This document shows positions 13,740-25,024 of a DNA stretch of 64,000 nt, piece by piece. Position numbers and translations under genes: made by a program. The notes beneath the pieces are model-generated. The model did no database searches. It was not told where the DNA came from and was given only the letters and a program-made list of their open reading frames with translations. The DNA comes from Maylandia zebra. Its lineage: Eukaryota; Chordata; Actinopteri; Cichliformes; Cichlidae. The stretch covers positions 9,999,029 through 10,063,028 of the forward strand of contig NC_135185.1 of the NCBI RefSeq assembly GCF_041146795.1. Reading direction: 5' to 3'. Positions within the stretch are counted from its first letter, which is position 1. Every line of letters starts with the position of its first letter.

Positions 13740-14345
13740 AAAAGCTGAAAAGTTGCAGAAATTGTAAAAGCTTTGCAGAAGCAAAAGAAGTTTGCTAAAA
13801 TGGAATAACTTAGCAGAACTGCAATATCTTAGAGGAAACATAATACTTGGCAGAAATACAATAGCATAGCAGAATTTAGCAGAAATATTGTAACTTACCA
13901 GAAACATGATAACTTCTCAAAAATACAAGAATTTAGGAGAAATAGTATAAGATAACAGAAAGAATATATTTAGCCAAAAATACTTAAACATTACAGAAAC
14001 ACTATGATTTAGAAAAATAGTACAACAGAGCAGAAATATTGTGATTTACCAGAGACACTGTGATGAACTATGAATATTGTAATTTTAAATTAAGACTATG
14101 TTTTAGCACAAATATTATAATTTGGCAGAAATACTATAATTTAGCACAAATACTATAAAAAGCAGAAATACTATAATTTAGCAGAAATACTATATTAAGC
14201 ACAAACCCTATAAAAAGCAGAAATACTGTACTATGATTTGGTAGAAAAAACTATAATTAATCAGAAATACTATATTTGGCAGAAATACGGTGTTTGGCAC
14301 AAATCTTATAAAATAGCAGAAATAGTATGATTTAGCACAATAGTA
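13740..14345. repeat. AT-rich degenerate tandem array, first block
   Basis: Short units of about 18-22 bp on the theme tagcagaaatactata(attt) repeat with drift. No gene is supported; the reading frames on the opposite strand are composition artefacts. Confidence 0.7.
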
Positions 14346-14596
14346 ATAAGTTAAACAGAAAAATTGGAAAAGCAAAAATGGACAGCTGAAAAAATGATGA
14401 ACATGGTGAACGTCCCTCAACTATACTTGTTAAATGAAAAAAATCAGCAAAAAAATCTATAACAGCCACACAATCACAAATATGTACACATAAGAAAACA
14501 CACATGCACAGAGAGACACACACACAAGATCCAATTCAGTCAACCAGTCTAAATATATTGAATTTGAATATTAGAATGAGATCATCCCATTAAAAG

Positions 14597-15003
<407 letters not shown>

Positions 15004-15008
15004 GGATG

Positions 15009-15290
15009 ACTTGTTGACTTAGAAGCCACGAATTCCCCAATATGCAAATTTGAATACCTGGAGCCCACATACATGATTGGCTGGCTGGGAAGCTGTGCAG
15101 GCCCTGATTTGTGGATTTGAATTCCTCAGCCCTCAGATATGATTGGCTGGCTTAGAAGCCACGAAGGCCCCAATATGCAAATTTGAATGCCTCAGGACAC
15201 TTATTTGATTGGCTGGGAAACCGTGCAGGCCCTGATTTGAAAATTTGAATGTCTCAGTCCTCACAGAGGATTGGCTGCCTGGGGACCTGG
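15009..15290. repeat. 66-bp tandem array with ATTGG and octamer words
   Basis: The word GATTGGCTG occurs at 15075, 15141, 15207 and 15269, which gives periods of 66, 66 and 62 bp. Units alternate between an 'aagccacgaa...ccccaatatgcaaat' type and a 'gtgcaggccctgattt' type. Perfect ATGCAAAT octamers lie at 15042-15049 and 15175-15182. ATTGG is an inverted CCAAT box. Any regulatory role is inference. Confidence 0.8.
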
Positions 15291-15294
15291 CAGA

Positions 15295-15900
15295 AATATA
15301 TAGAAATACTATTATTAAGCATAAATACTACATTTAGTAGAAATACTATGTTTTAGCACAAATATTATAAAAAGAAGAAAAACTATAATTTAGCAGAAAT
15401 ACTATATTAAGCACAAATCCTATAAAAAGCAGAAATACTATAATTTAGAACAAATAGTATAAAAAGCAGAAATACTATAATTTAGCAGAAATACTATGTT
15501 AGGCACAAATCCTATAAAAAGCAGAAATACTATAATTTAGCAGAAATACTATGTTAGGCACAAATCCTATAAAAAGCAGAAATACTATAATTTAGCAGAA
15601 ATACTATATTAAGCACAAATCCTATAAAAAGCAGAAATAGGATGATTAAGCATAAACACTACATTTAGTAGAAATACTATGTTTGAGCAAAAATCCTATA
15701 AAAAGCAGAAATACTATATTAGGCACAAATCCCATAAAAAGCAGAAATAGTATGATTAAGCATAAATACTACATTTAGTAGAAATACTATGTTTTAGCAC
15801 AAATAGTATAAAAAGCAGAAATATTGTAATTTAGCAGAAATACTATATTAGGCACAAATCTTATAAAATAGCAGAAATAGTATTATTTAGCACAATAGTA
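15295..15900. repeat. AT-rich tandem array, second block, with 55-bp units
   Basis: Exact 55-bp units start at 15461 and 15516, followed by a slightly diverged one at 15571. Each contains aaaaagcagaaatactataa, an ATACTATGTTAGGC-type core and caaatcctat. The flanking sequence is more degenerate. Confidence 0.85.
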
Positions 15901-16014
15901 ATAAGTTAAACAGAAAAATTGGAAAAGCAAAATGGACAGCTGAAAAAATGCTGAACATGCTGAGGGTCCCTCAAATATACTTGTTAAATGAAAAAATCAG
16001 CAAAAAAATGCACA

Positions 16015-16322
16015 GGGAGAGAGAAGTAAGTTTCTAGGTCAGCCTGGGAGCTGCTGAATTTGAATCCACCAATCAGAGAGCCTGTGTACTTTTTCCCGCC
16101 AAAACATGTGCCTCTTTTTACACACGCAGCACAGAGAGGCACAGGATTATTGCAGCCTATTTCTCATAGTGAGGACTCCCCTCAAACAAATGACCATAAT
16201 TTCCAAACCGTAGGGGCTAGAGCGGTCATTCTTACACCGTTTTGTTCAGAAGAGATGGGGGAATCTTCCAGTGTTTACAATTTATCATTAAAATATGAAT
16301 TATTAAAGATATTTGACTTGTA
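16015..16322 (+). repeat. Internal duplicated block, copy 2
   Basis: This is a direct copy of 14698-15003, about 1.3 kb downstream. The sequence diverges soon after 16322. The spacing suggests an internal tandem duplication of array plus block. Confidence 0.85.
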
Positions 16323-17470
16323 ATGCACCATAACTGAGTAGAGCGAAGCAAAAACTGCCTTGACTTGCCCTCAAACAACGCTTTGTGACTTGAAATCTAT
16401 TTGGAGTATCGATATCATTCTTTCACCGTAAGAGACAGCAGGCTTTGGTGAACAATCATGGAAATTTTCAGGTCTCTGTGGAAATCCAACAAAAAGTTAT
16501 GACGAGAGAAAAAAGTGGTTCATTTCCACAGTTTGAAATCTGAAGAAATCTGAGCGAAGGACGAATTTCCTACCCTCAAACAAGTCCAACTCATTTCAGA
16601 ACGGTAATAGGTGAGAAAGAAATTCTTGAATTGTGAGCGTCAGGGGTGTCTGAAGATATTCGGGGACAAGCCTCATGTCTTAACTTTGCTTCGTTAAGGA
16701 GATATGACGATTCGAATATGCCTCTCATTACAGAAATCCAGCGGTGATTTTGAACAAGCTCTCCATTCACTTTATATGGAGAGTTTTCTGACCTTGTGTT
16801 AGTCTGAGGAGATTTGCAAAAATTCTATAAATCCCACAACAATGATGGTGACATTTTCTGAAAGCCAGCAAAAATACCTACGTTTTGATGTATAATTTGT
16901 GGAAGTTGAGTGAAAATTGAGCAAGTAGCAGGAAGTTGTTCGGACATGAAGTGAAAATTGCAAAACCTTCAGTGGCACACTGGAAGCCAAGAGCATAGCA
17001 ACCATAACAACACATGTATTTTGTGAAAAATCACAATTTTGCAACTCAAAACTGTAAGAGGCATAAAAGTAAAACAGTAAAAGATTTGAAAAAGCTGAAT
17101 CATACCTGAATAGCCCAATAATTTGTGAACATTTTAAAGTTTGAATGGTTGTTCTAGGTGAAAATATGAGGAAGTAGTTAAGTTTCAAAAACAAGCAAAT
17201 TTTAGCAGAATTGCTGAAGTTTCCCATTCATTTCAATGGGACAAATTAAAGGAAAAAAGTGGAATATTTTAAAAAGTATAATAGTTAAAAATACCAAAAG
17301 ATATAGCAGGAATTAGCAAAAATAGCTGAATAGTTTAAAGTTTGAACGGTGAAAATAGCACAAAAACTGTGGAAGTAGTTAAACGGCGAAAAGTGTACGG
17401 AAGTCCTAAGAATAATAAAGAATAAAGAGAAACAGGAACTCAATAGTGTGGATGCTTAAAGCATCCACAC
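16323..17470. other. Non-coding remainder of the GTGTGGATGCTT element
   Basis: AT-rich sequence without a supported gene. It ends in a 24-bp near-perfect palindrome, TGTGGATGCTTAAAGCATCCACA (17448-17470 region), followed by (AAT)n. Confidence 0.5.
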
Positions 17471-17702
17471 AATAATAATAATAATAATAATAATAATAAA
17501 GATAAAAGATGAAGTAACACGTTTTTAGTATTTTATTTATTCCAAATGATCATCCAGATGTCTGTGACATGTGATGACAAACACCATAATGGAAGGCCTT
17601 AGTCATCACATGCTTAAACTCATCATATATTTTTGCATATGCTGAACAGGCAGTCAGACATGCTGTAACTGTGGGGTAGAAAACAGCATGAACACCATAC
17701 GG

Positions 17703-17757
17703 CAGGTGTCTCAAACTCCAGTCCCTTGAGGACTGGAGTTTGAGACCCCTGTCATAT
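17703..17757. repeat. Short hairpin, MITE-like
   Basis: The arm ggtgtctcaaactccagtcc pairs with ggactggagtttgagacccc across a loop of a few bases. The arms resemble the ends of a common fish hAT-like MITE. They may be leftover termini joined after an internal deletion. Confidence 0.6.
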
Positions 17758-17952
17758 GGAATATGACAGGTGTGGTTGAACTGCATGAAGACTCTGAAGT
17801 TTGTCTTCTCTTCTGGCAGGACAGGAATGTGGCCTTGTCCTGTGAGCCACTGTAAGGATGTACTTGGAGTAGAACTGGACTGTTCTACTCAGGCTCTTCA
17901 CCCTTTTCAAAGACAAAGCAGTCATTTAGATAAAATATTAGATATTGTTTAC

Positions 17953-19614
17953 CAGAGGTGTGGACTCGAGTCAGACTCTAGTCATTAATTTTATGACTTT
18001 AGACTTGACTTGAAAAAATGTTCTAAGACTTGTGACTTGACTTGGACTTTTACACCAATGACTTGGGACTTGAATTGGACTTGAACCGGTTTACTTGAAA
18101 AGACTTGATATTTTACCCCAAATACAAAATTTAACATGCATATTATATAGAGATTGAAAATGTGACGTCATTCCGGGGTAGAACCGCAAAGGATTCTGGG
18201 AACTCGTGGCAAGAGGTACTAGCGCACGCAGGCTTTCAATTGAACTCAGTTACACAGCGATAAAAAGAAACACAAAAATGTCAAGAAGCTGTTGTATTAT
18301 TAACTGCAATAGCCAGTCACATGACAGCCACGGGAAGCCGACGGGTAAAGAGATCGGTTGTTATCGGATTACGTCGTTGAAGAGAAATTGTTCGAGCCAT
18401 GTTTCCGAAGTAACAAAGACGCGACTGGATTGCAGCCATTCAAAGACCAAATATAACGTCCCAGAACACTCCAGCTCACAGGTTAGTCTGCTCCAAGCAT
18501 TCCCACAAAGGTCAGTCTGCTGTTGTAGTTAATGCGTCATTTTCTTAACATAACTGGTGATATAGGTTACAAGCAAGTCTGGCGCTGAACAGAAATTGTC
18601 GCGCTATGCTCCTTTATTTATTGTGCATAAATAGTGAATTGTCCTGACACAATATTGTGTTTCGCTTCTGTTATTATGGTACATTGACAAAAACATATAC
18701 TTTTATTCACAGGATAAAACCGGTTTTTTGTATCACTAATTGCCCAGTACGATTACAGCACACAGTATTATTGTCACTGCTACATTTCTGTAATGCGAAC
18801 CAGAAATTATTTCCACTACTAATTAATTACCGTTGAGCTCAAAGGTTATATTAATAAACGGTTAACGAATCTGTATTTATGAAGACGATTTGTGAGACTG
18901 GTAAACTTACCTTTGTTCGTACGATGGTCTTTACTTTCTACACGGTGCATTTCAAGGTCCTGCACCCATCCGTCGGTAAACTGTACCTGGGCTTGTTGCA
19001 GTGACCTGAAGTTACTAAACTTTCATGAGTGTATGCACTCACTCCAAGAACCGTATGATTATAAATATGCATATAAATATGCTAGGATGAGATAGCTGAC
19101 TTCATCTAACTAGCAAATGTTGTCCAGGCTACGTTGGTGATGCAGTTTTTTTTAATGTGTATGATATTTTTGTCATGCGATTTTAAAGCCGGTCCTACAA
19201 CCGCATCCAAGAATAACATGCAGCTTATCTCAGAACAGTCGGTGAAAATTATTCTAGGAGCTAGGTTTAATTGAGCTGCATTTTAAAGAGTGCATGCTTT
19301 ATACACAATTTGTGTATATTTTCTACGTTCACTATTTCGTCATGTGTTGAGAAAAACACAGATTTAACAATTACATGGTCTAATATTTACATTTAGCATA
19401 ACTGCAACATTATTTTTTCGTTTTTTTTTTTAAAGACTCAAAAGGACTTGAAATTCAAAAGTTCAGACTTGTGACTTTACTCGGACTTTTACACCAGTGA
19501 CTTGAGACTCGACTCTGACTTGCCTGACATTACTTGAGACTTGACTTGTGACTTGAGGATAAAGACTTGAGACTTACTTGAGACTTGCAAAACAATGACT
19601 TGGTCCCACCTCTG
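17953..19614 (+). mobile_element. 1.66-kb element with 8-bp target duplication and a THAP-domain remnant
   Basis: The ends CAGAGGTG ... CACCTCTG are flanked by identical 8-bp copies of TTGTTTAC (17945-17952 and 19615-19622). Subterminal zones at both ends are rich in ACTTG/GACTT words. Inside, on the + strand, is a THAP-type zinc-finger reading frame. Ends of this kind are usual for hAT elements, whereas THAP domains are the DNA-binding part of P-element-type transposases, which also make 8-bp duplications. No catalytic domain is visible. Confidence 0.85.
18278..18540 (+). pseudogene. THAP-domain (C2CH zinc finger) remnant
   Basis: The frame starts MSRSCCIINC, with the first cysteine pair of a THAP finger, and runs through SEVTKTR. 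The conserved continuation (DWIAAIQRPNIT ... LVCSKH) follows in another frame, which points to a one-base frameshift near 18422-18430. The Cx2-4C ... CxxH pattern is present across the shift. THAP fingers bind DNA in P-element transposases and host THAP proteins. Nothing downstream resembles the rest of a transposase, so this is probably a decayed exon carried by the transposon. Confidence 0.6.
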
Positions 19615-19691
19615 TTGTTTACCTGTAAATGCACAAAGTAAATTTAGAAATGTAATTAATGTCAAGAGTGAACAAGCACTGATAGTGTAAT

Positions 19692-19756
19692 CTACAGCTG
19701 TGGCCAAACGTTTAGAGAATGAGAAGTGCTGTTTGCTTATTTACAAAGTTTGCTGT
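19692..19756 (+). repeat. Short Tc1-like terminal fragment
   Basis: The text acagctgtggccaaacgttt followed by agagaatgagaag resembles the inverted-repeat end of a common fish Tc1 family. The other end is absent. Weak, short match. Confidence 0.35.
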
Positions 19757-20627
19757 TTCAGTGATAGTTGTATATCACATTATATCACTTCAAACAGAGG
19801 TGACCCAGTAATGCTGCACTAATGAATTAGACTAACTATTCACTTTAGCTAAAGTTATTAAGTTAGCTAAAGAGTTGGATGCTGTGTAAGGCATAAATAA
19901 AGCTAAAATACAAAGGTTTGGGCACCGTTTTGCATGTTTCCCTACTGTAGGGGTCTCTGCAAGCATTCTGAGAGGGTACAAGATGACAACTTTGGAATTC
20001 TTCTAGAAACAGTCGATCATATTTGTTTGTCAAAGCTGAATTCAGGGCAAACTACGCTAAATTACCGTTTTTAGCTAACAGCTACAATAAGCATAACAGT
20101 TACTGTACGGCTATCTTTTGTTAACATGACGCTTGTTCTTATACATGTAATACATTTTTTACCAACCTGAGAGTTTATCCGCTGGTCATTCGACATGACG
20201 AATGACTTCTGAAGTCTTAATTCAGCTCAAGACGCTGTAGATTCCTGTCAGTAACACTTTCGGTCCGCTAGTAAAACGTAGTTCTATTAATCTGCGCTTG
20301 AACCGGAACCGGATGTAAGTTCCAAAAAAACTGAATTGTAGAACTGAAACTGAATGGTAAGAAGTGAAACTGAAATTATTCGAGAGCTGAATTTTTAAAG
20401 GATAAAATGCAGTTTCAAAGCAAATCAATTCATTTTCAAAATATAAAATTCAATTTCAATTTAGTGATGATCATTTTCAAACCATAAATTCAATTTCAAA
20501 TTAGACTAATTCAAATTCAGTTTTCAAAAGCATTTATTCAAGTTACAGTTCAGATTCAATCTGAGCAATTCAAATTCAAATTGAACTTATTCAAATTCAG
20601 TTTCTGATGGCACAGATTTCTGCCCAT
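19757..20627 (-). repeat. Right terminal inverted repeat of the composite element
   Basis: This is the reverse complement of the left arm, ending with the same terminal word and the same 7-bp flanking duplication. It carries an identical copy of the short ATG frame, on the - strand at 20196-20167. Confidence 0.85.
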
Positions 20628-20639
20628 AGCCCGTCCCCT

Positions 20640-21679
20640 AGCCACTCACATGAGTCAGACTCTGTGTACAGGCTTTTTACAGGTTCCAGGTTTAAAACCA
20701 AGAACCCATCAGTCAGGGAGCAAATCTGCTGTGAGCCCCACAGAAAAGTTCTCATCCTTCCTGTAAATGTTCAGATGTTCTGACTTCAGTGCACAGATTA
20801 TTAGTCACCTGTGCTGCAGTGCTGAATGCAGGGTTGGGCAGATTTTACTGAAGACTGCATGTAAAGTTCATAAGCAAGCTTCACTCTAAATGCTTGCGTG
20901 CTTATCTGCCAGCATTAACGATGGCAATCCAGAGCGATCGTAATGGGAGACAGTGATGAGGAAATGTTTGCATGCTCAGTGGAAAAGTTGTGCTCATCAA
21001 ACCTGGCAGAGAGCTTATTGGCCTCATTTGCAGTAACTGCCTCTCAGGAGGTCTCTGTGGAGCTTCAGCCTGATGTCCTCAACGTTTCTGTTTGTATCAC
21101 ATCTACTGTGATGTTAGCATCAGCAGCTAACTGCTAACAAAGCATCTTTTCATTCAGCATGATTACTTCCTGTTCTTTGTGTCCAGTGTGCTTTGGACTG
21201 GACTTAATTCATTCAGTGGCAGTGATACTCAGAAAACACGAGGCATGTTTGACTCATTTATTCCTTCCAGCTGCTCGATGATCTTCGACATGTTTGTGAA
21301 ACTCGTGTTTTTGTCCTGAACGCTCGCCTCGAGCGCTTTAAAAAAAAGTGAAGCAAGCACCTCCTTATGTCAAACGGCAGCCTTCCATATTTAGACTCGT
21401 GAATCTGAGAGGATGCTCACGTTGATAAGTATGGCTGCTTTACACGCACAAAGACCTCAGTTTTATTTATAACTGGTAACAGATGGGACCACCACAAATA
21501 TGCATCTTGCACAGAGGCGCCATCAGCAGCAGAAAAGGTAATCCTAACAAGCTACTGCAGATGTGTTCAGGCATCGTATCCTCAAATAAAAGTGTCGTCT
21601 TAACACTGGAAGCATCGTGCATACATGACATAATGATTCCTGTGCACTGGAGGGGATGGGATGGCAAACAATGTTATTT
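20640..21679. other. Spacer, nothing recognised
   Basis: Only short chance reading frames. No repeat family or RNA gene was recognised by eye. Confidence 0.55.
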
Positions 21680-21681
21680 AT

Positions 21682-22060
21682 GTACAGTCACAGCCGAAAT
21701 AATCAGCACCCCTGAAATCTTTCCAGAAAAAGCACCATTTCTCCCAGAATATTGTTACAGTTACAAATGTTTTGGTTTACACTTTATTTCGTTTATTTGC
21801 ATTTGATCAAAAAACCCCAAAAGAACAAAAGTCACATTTGAAGCGTTTCACACAGAACTCGGGCTGGACAAAATTATTGGCATCTTTTCAATATTGTTGG
21901 TGAATTGTCTTATGTCAAGCGTATGACGCTTGTTTGAAATCACCTGTGGCAGGAAACAGGTGCTGGCAATGAAGCAATCACACCTGAAGCCAGTAGTAGC
22001 GTGAGTGTGCTGCACGGAGGACAGAAAGGAGAGCAGAGAGCTGTCTGAGGACTTGAGAAC
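21682..22060 (+). mobile_element. Tc1/mariner fragment, one end only
   Basis: Starting at gtacagtcacagccgaaata, the text reads like the terminal and 5' non-coding part of a Tc1-like element (lacking transposase), including the cacctgtggcaggaaacagg region that precedes the transposase in related fish copies. The coding region and right end are missing. Confidence 0.5.
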
Positions 22061-24734
22061 AAAATATGATTTTTTTTTTTTAAACTTTTGCTCACTTTAG
22101 GTTCAGGAACATTTCATCACTTGGTGTAAAAAGATTTCCTTACAGGCAGTAAACTGCTCATTGGGCCATGATGAGCTGAGAGTGACAGATTTGTCTCTGT
22201 TGCACATGCTAAAGCACACGGCAGCACTACCTGCTGCCCCGCTGGCTGGTGCTGCTCTCAGTCCCTGAACTCGGACCCACTTTCATCACATCTCCTGCAG
22301 ACACGAGTGGCTCCGGATGAACTCCACCACACTGCCCTGCATGTTGAAAACAGATGCTGAAAGGGTTGAAGCCTGTGTGGCGTTGCTGCATTAGTCTGTG
22401 TGAAAGTGAAGGCTGGGTTGTTTGTTCCTCTTTCCTCCTCAGTCTCTGATTTCATTCTCAGCTTTGCTCTTTTCAGCTTCCAGCGTTTAAGTTACACAAA
22501 TTAGATTTACAGCTGTAACTCGACGCCAAATAGAGTGCTACATATGACCCCCCTCCCACCAGGGGGAGTCTTTCCCCCCTTATGAAAATACCAAACTGCT
22601 TTCCCAGGTCTGTAAAGTGTGATTGCCTAAGCAGAGTGTCTCCTGTGGCTGAAACGCAGACACAGATAAGAGGAGGTTTGATCGTCAGTGTTCTCCAGGT
22701 TAGATACGATTATTTCAGGCGTGTGAGTGCTGGGCAGAGTAACGGTTGCTGATAGAGAGCCAAGCATGTGAGGACTGGCCGAGTGCCTTGCTGGCAGATG
22801 ACTGACTGGCAGATGGGATGACTCGGTGCGTGACTGACTGATCGGCCCGCTGGTTGATTTGCCCGCATTCCTCGGTGGACGCCAGCGGGGTACAGTCTGA
22901 CCCAGCGTGATAATCCTCTCCTCGCCTCCAGGACCCCCTAATCGGCCCTCCTTCAGGCATAAAATGGGCCAAGCACACACTGGAGGAATGTATGTTCACA
23001 GGCACACAAACACAGACTGTGACGCCAAAAAGAACCATCTGTCTGCATCTCTTAAAAAAGAAAGATAAATGACCTGTCTGCAGCTTTCTTCACAGAGCCT
23101 GGGAGAAAATAAAACTCTAAATCAGCAAAACCACTGAGAGACACTTGGATGCACGAGGAATCAAAACGAATGCATGTTGGTTTTCATCGATGGAGTTCAT
23201 CTGCGACCGTATCTCTGAGGCCTGTCGGCGCTGACGGGCTGATGTCAGGTGCTCAGTGAGGGGGGGGGGGGGTGTCTGCAGCTCAGGGTGTTGCCCCTCG
23301 GTTGACTACATGACAGCGTGTTAGCATACAAAGACTTGGACATGTCTCCTGGTCCTGGTCTCAGGGTTTGAGTTCTGCACTCCTGATTGATGCGATTGAG
23401 TTTCTGTTTGGATTTCTTGGCTGTTTCAGTGCTCGCGGCTGTTTGTTCACTTGGCTTTTCTCGTCTTGTTTGAGGTTTTTCTTCATACTTTGTGTTTCTG
23501 TGCCCAGCCGTGCTGCTCTTGGCCCTCACCTGTGTCTAGTCTTCAGTCAGTTCTCTGCATGTTCTCCATATTTCGCCCCGTTTCTTCAGCTCTTTGTCAA
23601 AACTTCAGTTTGTTTCGCTGAAGTCGTGCCCTGTTTGTGTGTGATATTCTGTTTCCTTTGGTACTTTGTTGGTGGATATTTGTCTTTGTCTCGTCTTCAC
23701 ACACCTTTGTGTGACACCACGGTGGAGGCTCAAAGAGTTTGGGGTCTTTTACTAATCTGTTGAAATCGCTCTCAGAGATCTAAAAGTGAAAAAATATTCA
23801 TACGCAGATGATAAGACACTTTTTTTGTTTTTACTTTCTTAAAGATTTGACACCATGACAGCCTCCGCTGTGGTGTACACACAGCAGACCTCAAACATAA
23901 GGATCAGGGTGTGGATCCATCTCTCCGTCAGACCTGTTCCTCGGATCTTCAGTTCAGTTCTTGTGTCATTTTCATACATCAGCCTTTGCTCCTGTTTCCC
24001 TTCATTAAGATTGACTTGCTGACAGCCGTCCTTCACTGAGAGAGTTTCTGATGAAGCTAGGGTCAGGGGTTAGGGTTCACTAACCCAGGCTTCAATGAAC
24101 AGAAGATGATCGGCTGAAGGTCCAGATCATCTCTCAGGGCCTCCGTCAGGTTTCTGCTGGATCTTTTGCTCTTTTCTAAAGAACGTACTTTCAGATTCGT
24201 CAGCTGTAGATAATTGTTCTCAGGCCTTTTCTCCACAAGTTTTCAGTTCTTCAGGAATCACCCTGTTGGTGCAAAAAATATGCTGTTTCACTGTGTTATC
24301 TTTGGGATTTTTAAAAAAAATGCAACTAAAGAACGGTGAATAAATGTGTTTGTGTGACAGGCTGCTGATGACAAAGAGGCCAAAGATGCAGCTCTAAGCT
24401 AAGCTGTGACAACACAACACTGGAATGATTCATAGCTCAAAAACACTCCTCTGAAAACGTTCAGATACAAGTGAACAACATCTGGAAATGAGTGAAAAAC
24501 ACCATTGAAAGACTTCAAAAATTGCATTTTTGTTTACAGCACAGTCGCCCCCTGCTGGACATGAGAGAAAAATACAGGTTTAAGGTACTATGGCACTGGC
24601 TTCACTTTTGTAATCCGTGTAAGAAATGTTGCACGTCTCCAAATTTAACTTCTAATCAACCAGCAAAGGAACTCAAAGTGTTATTAGCTGTGATTTGTCT
24701 CATTTAACCAGGTGTAGATTTGCTAACTAGGACC
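22061..24734. other. Spacer with no supported gene
   Basis: I found no domain-bearing frame. A poly-G run lies at 23259-23272. The 23368-23763 frame is cysteine- and phenylalanine-rich with no recognisable motif and is treated as chance. Confidence 0.55.
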
Positions 24735-24742
24735 AGTGCAGC

Positions 24743-25016
24743 CAGGGCCGGCCCGTGGCATAGGCCGTATAGGCAAATGCTAAGGGCGCCGTCCATCAGG
24801 GGGCGCCACGCCAGTGCCACAAATGTTGAAAGAAAAAAAAAAAAAGTTGGTACTATTATTTCTAAATACAAAAAATAATCCCACGTTAATTAAAATGCAA
24901 AGTAAAGCTTATTTAATAGAAATATTATTTGTTACAACATTACACTACACTGCTGATGTAGGGGGGCGCCACCTAAAATCTTGCCTAGGGCGCCAGATTG
25001 GTTAGGGCCGTTTCTG
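24743..25016. mobile_element. 274-bp hAT-like MITE
   Basis: Exact 8-bp flanking duplications AGTGCAGC (24735-24742 and 25017-25024) bracket it. Its left end is CAGGGCCGGCCCG, and the reverse complement of its right end begins CAGAAACGGCCC. Inner GGGCGCC words occur near both ends. The middle is an AT-rich filler. Confidence 0.8.
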
Positions 25017-25024
25017 AGTGCAGC

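Noticed and set aside
15295..15900. CRISPR-like regularly spaced repeats
   Set aside because: The units are contiguous AT-rich tandem repeats without unique spacers, in a vertebrate genome.
23368..23763. 131-residue frame rich in Phe, Cys and Leu
   Set aside because: No motif, and composition explained by T-rich DNA. There is no splice or promoter context.
24056..24085. Telomere-like words (ggttagggtt)
   Set aside because: Barely more than one TTAGGG unit in an ordinary spacer, too short for an interstitial telomere.
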